From contig JABGQH010000007.1 in NCBI GenBank assembly GCA_018648865.1, forward strand, positions 1-34,494: DNA of 34,494 nt. The letters are read 5' to 3'. The position numbers and the translations under genes were made by a program. Position 1 is the stretch's first letter; the number at the start of each line of letters is the position of its first letter. Origin of the DNA: Candidatus Peregrinibacteria bacterium (GTDB lineage Bacteria > Patescibacteriota > Gracilibacteria > Peribacterales > Peribacteraceae). The notes below the pieces were generated by a model. That model did not search any database and was not told the DNA's origin. It was given only the letters and a program-made list of their open reading frames with translations. This document shows, piece by piece, positions 8,193-14,229 of this stretch.

Positions 8193-8312
8193 GATAGGGG
8201 GTGGGGTATATCTATATTTATAATAAGAATATTGCAGAGGCATTAGAGCAAGCGTTACAATTACTCCCTATTAGCAGATTCATATGCTCAAAACCTCTTA
8301 CCAATCACAATT

Positions 8313-9536
8313 ATGAAGATAGAACACTCTCTAATAATAACCGTTTCACTAACATTGTTACTAGTTGCCTGTGGAGGAGGCGGAGGAGAGCCCACTGAAA
8401 CAAAAAAAGAATATGCACAATCTACAAAAGAAAGTACTTTTAAGGCACCAGACATAAAGGATGCATTCTGCGGGGTGAGTATTAAGTTCCAATATTGTAA
8501 ATGTGCCTTCCACAATGATTATTGTGATGATATTGGTATGACTAAAAGCTCAGCTAACTCTTATGTTCAATCTGAATATAAGAAATTTGTAGATGCACGT
8601 CGTGAAAAGTTTGATACGAACTGCGTATCCCGTAATGGATACTTAAATGGAAAGACATGTTACAAATGCAGTGCACCTGCAACAGTAGAAGGTAAGAAAT
8701 GCTTACTCCCAGAAGTGGAGGAAGAAGAGGAGGAAGATGAAGAAGAGGAGGAGGAAGATGAAACAGCCGCCAAAGAAGACTGTGGAGATTTAGATAAAAC
8801 TTGGGAGAAATACTCAGATTTTGATTACAGAATCCCAGTAAGCGAACGTAGTTTCGAAGCAAAGGAATATGCACGGGTACAAACAGATTTAGTGGATGTA
8901 TATGCAATGCAGGCAGAGCTTCTTTATGAAACAGAGCTTATGCGTGGGCAATTATCTTATATGCATGAATATAAGGCTGCGCTTGTAGATAACCTGCGTG
9001 ATAACTTAGTTAAAGCAACTCTTAGATTAACGTATACAACTTATTCTCAAATTAAAGGAGCCAAGGGAACAGGGGAATCATTTAGTAAATTCCTTACAAG
9101 TACAAAATCAATCGAGGTACTAGGTGCAGGCATGAAGACAGTTCAGGGTCTGATGCCTTCTGATTCTAGGCTTGCAATAGATACAACTACTGCAGGAGGG
9201 AAGGTAACAAGCATTGGATGGAATGCCACATTAGAAGCCATAGAAAGTATGGGGGACCCCGCTGCCATAGCTAAACAAGTTATGAAAGATTCACGTGGTG
9301 CAATATTGCCAAGTGCAGATATAACTCCAGAAGAAGTAGAAATCCTGCGTGTGCAAAACTTAGAGAACAATCTTCTAGATGATGCTATTGCAGAAGTAGA
9401 AGCAGAGATTGCAGATAATGAATCATGGCTAGGCATCGCAGAAGCAAGTATTGCTGAGCTGCAAGCAGAATCTGTTAAATGGAGTGCATCTGAAAAAGAA
9501 CGTGTGATTTTGATGCTAGAAGATGACTGCGAATAG
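8313..9536 (+). CDS. Putative lipoprotein with acidic and coiled-coil regions
   Basis: A 407-residue exported protein. Residues 1-20 form a lipoprotein signal peptide with lipobox LVAC; C20 would be lipidated and is followed by GGGGG. A Cys-containing segment follows (about 50-130, eight or more Cys in patterns such as YCKCAFHNDYC and CYKCSAP). Next come a run of about 20 acidic residues (near 135-150), then a long helical part with coiled-coil character, strongest near the C-terminus (NNLLDDAIAEVEAEIADNE). I do not recognise the family. The paired Cys suggest disulfides outside the cell. It lies on the same strand as the MFS gene 48 bp downstream, which has its own promoter. A surface or adhesion role is possible but unproven. 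Confidence 0.75.
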   Translation: MKIEHSLIITVSLTLLLVACGGGGGEPTETKKEYAQSTKESTFKAPDIKDAFCGVSIKFQYCKCAFHNDYCDDIGMTKSSANSYVQSEYKKFVDARREKFDTNCVSRNGYLNGKTCYKCSAPATVEGKKCLLPEVEEEEEEDEEEEEEDETAAKEDCGDLDKTWEKYSDFDYRIPVSERSFEAKEYARVQTDLVDVYAMQAELLYETELMRGQLSYMHEYKAALVDNLRDNLVKATLRLTYTTYSQIKGAKGTGESFSKFLTSTKSIEVLGAGMKTVQGLMPSDSRLAIDTTTAGGKVTSIGWNATLEAIESMGDPAAIAKQVMKDSRGAILPSADITPEEVEILRVQNLENNLLDDAIAEVEAEIADNESWLGIAEASIAELQAESVKWSASEKERVILMLEDDCE

Positions 9537-9538
9537 AT

Positions 9539-9573
9539 AATGTTTATGTTGATAAAAAGGGTTTAAACATTAC
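9539..9573. other. Inverted repeat between lipoprotein and MFS genes
   Basis: TAATGTTTA (from 9539) and TAAACATTA (ending near 9573) could form an AT-rich hairpin. It overlaps the MFS promoter, so it may be an operator rather than a terminator; there is no U-tract. Confidence 0.35.
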
Positions 9574-9576
9574 AAT
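9549..9576 (+). promoter_or_regulatory. Promoter of the MFS gene, leaderless spacing
   Basis: TTGATA (9549-9554), a 16-nt spacer and TACAAT (9571-9576) are followed by the ATG at 9585 after only 8 nt. No SD is present, so the mRNA is predicted to be leaderless. Confidence 0.65.
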
Positions 9577-9584
9577 TACGCTTC

Positions 9585-10823
9585 ATGAATAAAGCGAACT
9601 CAAAACAGATTTTATGGTTACTCTTTTTTACCACGTTCTTAGAGTTACTAGGCTTAAGTTTGGCAATCCCAATCTTTGCCCCACTACTCTTTAACAGTTC
9701 ACATGCACTGGCTGCAAATATTGGTGAACAATCTAGGCACATCGTCTATGGATTACTGATAGCCAGTTATCCACTGGCTCAATTCTTTGGTACTCCAGTC
9801 CTAGGTGCGCTCTCTGACAGATACGGTCGTAAGCCACTACTAATCTTCTCGCGTGCAGGTACGCTAGTTAGTTATCTAGTTATTGCGTATTCAATTGCCA
9901 CGGGGAACCTCCTCCTCCTCTTCATAGCTAGACTGTTTGATGGGTTTACCGGAGGAAACATATCTGTCGCACAATCAGCAATTGCAGATATAAGTGAAGC
10001 AAAAGATAAGTCTAAGAACTTTGGTTTTATTGGAATGGCTTTTGGTTTGGGCTTTATTGTAGGCCCAGCACTAGGAGGAATACTCTCTGATCCCGCTATC
10101 GTATCTTGGTTTAGTTACTCTACTCCGTTCTTACTAGCCGCTATTATTACAGCTTTAAACATAATCTGGGTAGCGTATAAATTGCCAGAAACATTAGCAG
10201 TTAAAAGTAAGCATGCCATACATCCGCTTGCGGGAATCGTGAACATACGACGTTCAATCTTGGACCCTGCGTTACGGATAATATTTATTGTCTTTTTCCT
10301 ATACACGTTTGGTTTCAACTTCTTCTCTCAATTCTTTCAGGTGTATTTAGTAAAAGCGTTTAGCGCTAACCAGAGGGACATTGGTTTTATCTTTGCATAC
10401 ATAGGAATATGGATTGCCTTAACTCAAGGTGTAACCAATCGCTTTGTTGCTAGTAGATTTGCACCAGATAAAATACTCCGAATCTCACTCTTTATGCTCG
10501 CAATGGTTTTGCCTCTGCTGGTACTGCCAAACAAAATGGTCTACCTGTACCTAATCATGCCATTTGTTGCCACTTTCTCTGGCTTAAGTATGCCAAATAG
10601 CACCGCAGTTATTTCTAACTGTGCTCCATCAGATAAGCAGGGTGAAATATTAGGTACAAGCCAATCACTACAAGCTGCTGGCATGGCTTTGCCACCACTT
10701 ATTGCTGGCTTCCTCTCTATCTTAGATACCAGACTCCCTATTATTACTGCAGGGGGATTAATACTAATTGCTTGGTTGATATTTGTAACAATGTTCAAGT
10801 CGCCAAAAAATGATGTTGTTTGA
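9585..10823 (+). CDS. MFS transporter, TetA/multidrug-like
   Basis: A 412-residue integral membrane protein with the length and hydrophobic pattern of a 12-helix major facilitator. The signature loop between helices 2 and 3 is GALSDRYGRKPLL, the classic motif A. A Gly-rich motif C-like stretch in helix 5 (GLGFIVGPALGGILSD) is typical of drug:H+ antiporters of the TetA group. The short loop between helices 6 and 7 and the repeat of the fold in the C-half (SGLSMPNSTAVISNCAP, GEILGTSQSLQAAGMALPPLIAG) fit. Substrate unknown. The gene has its own leaderless-type promoter. It ends in TGA 12 bp from the convergent gene at 10835. Confidence 0.9.
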   Translation: MNKANSKQILWLLFFTTFLELLGLSLAIPIFAPLLFNSSHALAANIGEQSRHIVYGLLIASYPLAQFFGTPVLGALSDRYGRKPLLIFSRAGTLVSYLVIAYSIATGNLLLLFIARLFDGFTGGNISVAQSAIADISEAKDKSKNFGFIGMAFGLGFIVGPALGGILSDPAIVSWFSYSTPFLLAAIITALNIIWVAYKLPETLAVKSKHAIHPLAGIVNIRRSILDPALRIIFIVFFLYTFGFNFFSQFFQVYLVKAFSANQRDIGFIFAYIGIWIALTQGVTNRFVASRFAPDKILRISLFMLAMVLPLLVLPNKMVYLYLIMPFVATFSGLSMPNSTAVISNCAPSDKQGEILGTSQSLQAAGMALPPLIAGFLSILDTRLPIITAGGLILIAWLIFVTMFKSPKNDVV

Positions 10824-10834
10824 GGGTTTAAAGC

Positions 10835-11113
10835 TTATCCCTCCCATAATTCAACACCAGATTCAAGAGTTCTTTGTATATCTGCAATTACATTATTAAT
10901 AACTTCTTCAATAGATAAATCTGAAGTTCGTTCACAATTCAAACAATCTGATAATCGTCCCAAAATGACGGAACAGCCGAATGTAGGTCCGTTCATCACT
11001 TTTAACGTCATAGTTTCACCATCTCTTTTGACACAAGTCTCGAAATTACCAACTCCACTTAATTCCTCTGGTAATGGATAATCTGTGCCGCCGATTGTAA
11101 CTTTTCCTGACAT
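10835..11113 (-). CDS. Hypothetical 92-residue Cys-containing protein
   Basis: A small soluble protein beginning MSGKVTIGGTDYPLPEEL. It has four Cys, two of them as a CxxC pair (DCLNCERT), with C27 and C47 upstream, a pattern that could bind a metal or form disulfides. No signal peptide or membrane helix is seen and no family is recognised. It is convergent with the MFS gene (12 bp apart). There is no SD; a weak TACCAT box 9 nt before the ATG would fit the leaderless style. The even codon pattern and length suggest a real gene, but evidence is modest. Confidence 0.55.
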   Translation of the reverse strand: MSGKVTIGGTDYPLPEELSGVGNFETCVKRDGETMTLKVMNGPTFGCSVILGRLSDCLNCERTSDLSIEEVINNVIADIQRTLESGVELWEG

Positions 11114-11222
11114 AGGAGAAATATGGTACTACTACTGTTACTTCCAATGAAACTTATAATTCACCTTTTTGAGGGTGGGATTAATAAATAGAACTGTTAA
11201 TAATTATAGACACCCCTTATTA

Positions 11223-11763
11223 ATGCGCATATCGTACGTCGCTATTCCTAATATTAACTATAGAACGTTTCGATGTTAACAAAGGCGACAAGCTAGATCT
11301 GCAAAGCAGGTACGATGTTGTACCAAAGGGAACTCGTCATACTACCTTTCATTTTAGATCTAAATTTGATGATACGGTTTTTGGTCAAATGAGTATGATA
11401 TGCCTCCCGCATATGAAAGATATGGTATATAGCGAATTTTATCCATTTGGAGAAAGTCATGATCCTGATTTTCGTAGCGAACTGGTTGGTGCTGGTATTG
11501 GTACGCTCTCTCATACTCTTGTTATTACTCAAATAGTTCCTCTCCTCTGTAATCCAGAAGAATATTCAATTAGGCATTTTTCTACAGGGGGAAAACATAA
11601 GGAAAGCGTTGAGCGAATGGGGAACGAAGCATCACTTACAGGAACTGTTCCACTTGCTCCGTATTTAGCCAATGCGCTAAAAGCATGTACGGATATTGGG
11701 TTTGATATGGCAGATGTTATAGCAGAAATGCGCACCCGCTTCGGGGATGCTTTTGGGGGTTAG
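11223..11763 (+). pseudogene. Unrecognised ORF, probably frameshifted near its 5' end
   Basis: The main reading frame is open from 11224 to a TAG at 11763 but has no ATG before 11389, although convincing coding sequence (IERFDVNKGDKLDLQSRYDV and onward) lies well upstream of that ATG. In the neighbouring frame an ATG at 11223 opens MRISYVAIPNINY before stopping at 11280. Skipping one base near 11261 joins the two into one protein of about 180 residues. The product contains a Gly-rich helix (ELVGAGIGTLSHT) and no membrane segment; I do not recognise it. It may be a decayed gene, a +1 frameshifted gene or a sequencing error. If the gene is simply intact, the ATG at 11389 (124 residues) or a non-ATG start would be used. 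It is convergent with ssrA. Confidence 0.45.
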
Positions 11764-11781
11764 GGGGGTTACCATGAGCGA

Positions 11782-11799
11782 ATCCCGAATTATCGGGAT
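11782..11799. terminator. Hairpin between the 11223 ORF and ssrA
   Basis: ATCCCGA (11782-11788), loop ATTA, TCGGGAT (11793-11799) form a perfect 7-bp stem 8 nt beyond the tmRNA CCA end. A U-tract is lacking, so it may be a processing or weak termination signal. Confidence 0.5.
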
Positions 11800-11807
11800 G
11801 AGTCGAA

Positions 11808-12256
11808 TGGTGGAGATGCCGAGAATCGAACTCGGGTCCAACGTGTAGAAAACGTGCCAGTACTGTTATGACTGCTCTAATACATTCGACCTACAAGAGA
11901 GCAGACAAGAAATGGTCAAATGGGTTGGCGATAGATTTAAAAGTACAGTACGCCAGATGTACTTCTGCCTCGCTAAGTGACGCCTTTTCCTCGTAGCGAG
12001 AATAAAAGGAGAGACGTGTTCGTGCTAGGACGAACTTAGGCCATTACAGGCACAAGAGCAGGACTCAAACGAGCCATGACACCTTCTGCGATTGAATTGG
12101 CTTTGCTAACAAGATTGTTTGCAATTAAATTTTGCAACATGTGGGTAACGGGAACCGTTGCGATCCCGAACAGAAGCTATCCCAAACCAAATGCTTACGC
12201 ATTGATATAGGACATGTCGATTACTAGAAATCACGATGTCGAAGCCTGTCATCCCC
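11808..12256 (-). ncRNA. ssrA: Transfer-messenger RNA (tmRNA)
   Basis: tmRNA frees stalled ribosomes and adds a degradation tag. On the minus strand the 5' end reads GGGGATGACAGGCTTCGACA, and the 3' end closes with a T-arm (CCGAG, loop TTCGATT, CTCGG), then CATCTCC and ACCA. The two ends form a 7-bp acceptor stem with a G3-U70 pair, the alanine identity element. The CCA is encoded. The total is about 449 nt in one piece, longer than the 363 nt of E. coli. The tag frame starts at a GCA resume codon at 12122 and ends with TAA at 12036, followed directly by a hairpin (GTTCGT ... ACGAAC), as is usual for tmRNA. An ORF of 98 codons covering this gene on the same strand is a chance frame. Confidence 0.96.
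12036..12122 (-). other. tmRNA tag reading frame, 28 residues
   Basis: Reading from GCA at 12122 gives a tag that begins ANNLVSKANSIAEG and ends ARLSPALVPVMA, then TAA. The Ala-Asn opening is the common tag start. The length (28) is well above the usual 8-15 residues, and the tag ends PVMA rather than ALAA. A second frame (AKFNCKQSC from 12137) is less likely because it lacks a hydrophobic end and its stop is not next to the hairpin. Confidence 0.8.
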
Positions 12257-12512
12257 AAAGCTTTAAATATACTAAACATAAAAACAATAAATAACTTTCT
12301 CCTCCTGCCCGTCCGTAGTTTCGGCGTAGCCGAACGAAGGCGGGTCATCCCCATCGGTGAATTGTAGATGAGCGCAAGCGCAAAGCGCGATGCGTGAGTC
12401 ACAAGATCCGTTGTTCCGTAGTATAAGCTAAGGAATAATCCAGTGGTTTTAATGAACGTATTACTGAATATAAATTATAACACATTCTGCTTACACTTTT
12501 TAGATTACTAAA
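12257..12512. other. Gene-free stretch upstream of ssrA
   Basis: This non-coding stretch should hold the ssrA promoter; TATATT about 9 nt before the RNA start on the minus strand is a weak candidate -10. It also holds two GC-rich hairpins (12308-12344 and about 12364-12398) that stand out against the AT-rich background. I see no protein-coding frame with support. Confidence 0.5.
12308..12344. repeat. GC-rich palindromic element
   Basis: The core TTCGGC, loop GTA, GCCGAA is a perfect hairpin. The outer arms CCCG...CC and GG...CGGG pair around an internal loop. A degenerate relative (CGTAGTCTCGG...CCGGACGAAG) lies at 1619-1656, between alaS and rpoD. Two related intergenic copies in one window suggest a dispersed palindromic repeat family. 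Confidence 0.5.
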
Positions 12513-12544
12513 TAAAAACCCCATCAATTAAGATGAGGCTTTTT
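12513..12544 (-). terminator. Intrinsic terminator of the 12567 gene
   Basis: On the minus strand CCTCATC, loop TTAATT, GATGGGG are followed by TTTTTATTT. A run of T on the plus strand as well (CTTTTTAG) makes it usable in both directions. Confidence 0.8.
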
Positions 12545-12566
12545 AGGGTGTTGCTCTGTTTCTCTA

Positions 12567-12767
12567 CTAGATTGGTGCATAGACCATCATGTAGACGATA
12601 CTAGCAATTGTTATGGCAATGGGAACTCTGCAACGGTACCTCCTTGGTGGAGGTTCATCGTTATGGGTTTCACGCCACTGGGTACATTTACCGTCGAGAC
12701 ATGCGACGATAAATACCGAAACAGATGCCATGACTATTGGCAGCCAAAACGAAATTGAATCCCACAT
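12567..12767 (-). CDS. Tiny two-helix membrane protein
   Basis: 66 residues from MWDSISFWLPIV. Helix 1 (about 6-24) is followed by a polar, basic loop rich in Arg and Pro (DEPPPRRYRCR) and helix 2 (about 48-66). A start 15 nt upstream also exists, but its ATGGAGGG contains the GGAGGG SD that fits the inner ATG, so the inner start was chosen. A TTGACA promoter and an intrinsic terminator frame the gene, which supports it as real. No family is recognised. Confidence 0.65.
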   Translation of the reverse strand: MWDSISFWLPIVMASVSVFIVACLDGKCTQWRETHNDEPPPRRYRCRVPIAITIASIVYMMVYAPI

Positions 12768-12863
12768 AGATCTTCCCTCCATCGCTTTAGAAAAGAGCAG
12801 ACTCTAACGAAAGCTAGAATCTATTCTTTTCTGATTAATTAGACGTTTCTAACCTTCATACAA

Positions 12864-12891
12864 AGCATACAATTATATACATTCATGTCAA
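12864..12891 (-). promoter_or_regulatory. Promoter of the 12567 gene
   Basis: On the minus strand TTGACA (12891-12886), a 16-nt spacer and TATGCT (12869-12864) lead to a transcript leader of about 90 nt before the SD-led start at 12767. Confidence 0.6.
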
Positions 12892-12908
12892 AAAATTCGA
12901 TTCTTACA

Positions 12909-12936
12909 GAAAAAACCCCGTCGCATAAGGACGGGG
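12909..12936 (-). terminator. Intrinsic terminator of the 12959 gene
   Basis: On the minus strand CCCCGTC, a 7-nt loop and GACGGGG are followed by TTTTTT. This is a textbook terminator 22 nt after the stop codon. Confidence 0.85.
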
Positions 12937-12958
12937 CTTTGGAAGGATCTGCATGTGA

Positions 12959-13138
12959 TCATATGTATTTGATAAGGCTAATCAGAGCCGCCCAACTAAT
13001 TAGGGACAACCCTAAGGGTACAGAGAAATTACGCTTCTCTGTAGTATTACCGCTTTTGCAAAGGTGGATACGACATGCCACTTGGAACGTTGTAAACACC
13101 GCAACAATCATGGCCGCAAAAAAAGCAGACTCAAACAT
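12959..13138 (-). CDS. Tiny two-helix membrane protein
   Basis: 59 residues from MFESAFFAAMIVAVF. Helix 1 (about 5-22) and helix 2 (about 40-56) are joined by a short basic loop with Cys (CRIHLCKSGNTTEKR). The start at 13138 has AAAGGAG 8 nt upstream; the longer frame to 13219 has no such site. TATACT (13187-13182) is the likely -10. An intrinsic terminator follows. No family is recognised; the build resembles the genes at 7842 and 12567. Confidence 0.62.
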   Translation of the reverse strand: MFESAFFAAMIVAVFTTFQVACRIHLCKSGNTTEKRNFSVPLGLSLISWAALISLIKYI

Positions 13139-13249
13139 AGCTATACTCCTTTTGTTTTGGGAAAGAACAAATCCTACTGCGAGTATAGAATATTTGACAC
13201 TCAATTTAAAATACATCATTGAGTTAATTGATATTTACCTATACACCAA

Positions 13250-13873
13250 TTAATTGGTGTAAGAATTTTTCCACCATAAATACATGTATCCCAATACATA
13301 AATTCCTAGATAGATGAAGGGTTCGTAGTGAATAGATCTATCTGATAGATAAGAGCTAAGACCAATGTGTAGTGCAGCAAATATAAATGCGACATGTGCT
13401 AGTTGTTGGATCCTTTTCCATGCTCTGTATCCGATTTGATTTATTACTACTTTGCTAGAAGAAAAAAGCATAAACAGAAGTATTGTAAAGGATAATGTCC
13501 CAAATATTATCGCTCTTTCCCTAGAAACTAACAAAGAAGAGATCGCATGTATGTTTGTAAATATTCCATTCTTATTTAGTAAAAAAGAAATGTGAGCTGT
13601 GACGATTAGTATTATCATTGCACCAACATGCTTACGCAAAGGTAATAGGTTTCTGATTATCCAAACACTAGGTAGTAACTTGTGTAATAGCCCAATGTAA
13701 ATAGTAAAAATAAGTAGCATCCATGCTAGTTCTCCTGATTCATGAATGGCTAGATAAGAATTAAAACTTTCTGGCTGACAGCTTTCAATAACAATAAATA
13801 TGAAACGAGCCGGTACCAAAGTAAGAAACATGTACCTAAGATTATTTGGTGATAGGATCGCTTTTATAGACAT
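13250..13873 (-). CDS. Ferric-reductase-like (MsrQ/YedZ-type) membrane protein
   Basis: A 207-residue protein with about six membrane helices. The pattern LPLRKHVGAMIILIVTAHISF, then YRAWKRIQQLAHVAFIFAALHIG matches the ferric-reductase-like transmembrane family, where His residues hold b-type haem. H94 and H169 fit expected ligands. The usual His in the W-(K/R)-R-L-H motif is Gln here (Q156), with H160 four residues on. MsrQ normally works with the periplasmic methionine sulfoxide reductase MsrP, but no msrP or NAD(P)H-binding partner is in the window. A 16-bp palindrome (CACCAATTAATTGGTG, 13243-13258) overlaps the stop codon. Confidence 0.75.
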   Translation of the reverse strand: MSIKAILSPNNLRYMFLTLVPARFIFIVIESCQPESFNSYLAIHESGELAWMLLIFTIYIGLLHKLLPSVWIIRNLLPLRKHVGAMIILIVTAHISFLLNKNGIFTNIHAISSLLVSRERAIIFGTLSFTILLFMLFSSSKVVINQIGYRAWKRIQQLAHVAFIFAALHIGLSSYLSDRSIHYEPFIYLGIYVLGYMYLWWKNSYTN

Positions 13874-14229
13874 ATATTAAGGGAAATCAAATATGCTATT
13901 TATGCTCTAATGTATAGCAATTTATACGTTATTAACAGATCGCATGCTACAAAAAATTGGCAAGTACAGTAATAATAATTTATGAGTAGGATAAAAGATG
14001 AGTTATACATAAATTATGAGGGCGATTAGACATCATTTATTCCTCTGCATATAAAGGAAAAACTGCCCTTAGACCCTTGATATTTTTACGTAAATCTGCT
14101 ATTTAATCCTGTCCTCGACAGATCGAGAGACGTTTTTTGGCGTATTTACGTTAAAGGATGCAATCTGACGAGGTTTAGGTCTTTCACATCACGGGTTTAG
14201 TAACTATTACTATTGGAAGGAGAAAGAGC
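13874..14229. other. Gene-free leader region of the ATPase operon
   Basis: No supported coding frame lies in these 356 bases between the ferric-reductase-like gene and the ATPase operon. They hold an 8-bp inverted pair, ACGTAAAT (14088-14095) and ATTTACGT (14144-14151), enclosing a smaller hairpin (CTCGA...TCGAG near 14114-14126) and a run of six T (14133-14138). The stretch ends in a strong SD (GGAAGGAG) before 14230. A long structured leader is possible; I could not match a known riboswitch. Confidence 0.4.

Noticed and set aside
8201-8398. 65-codon ORF before the lipoprotein
   Set aside because: It overlaps the lipoprotein signal peptide in another frame and has no SD or promoter of its own.
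12106-12402. 98-codon ORF on the minus strand across the ssrA region
   Set aside because: It runs through the conserved 5' part of the tmRNA and has no SD or homologous look; it is a chance frame.
12885-13253. 122-codon plus-strand ORF
   Set aside because: It covers a strong terminator and lies antisense to the SD-led small membrane-protein gene at 12959.
13243-13258. Perfect palindrome CACCAATTAATTGGTG as an operator or terminator
   Set aside because: It overlaps a stop codon, lacks a T run and has no second copy; recorded only as a possible weak hairpin.
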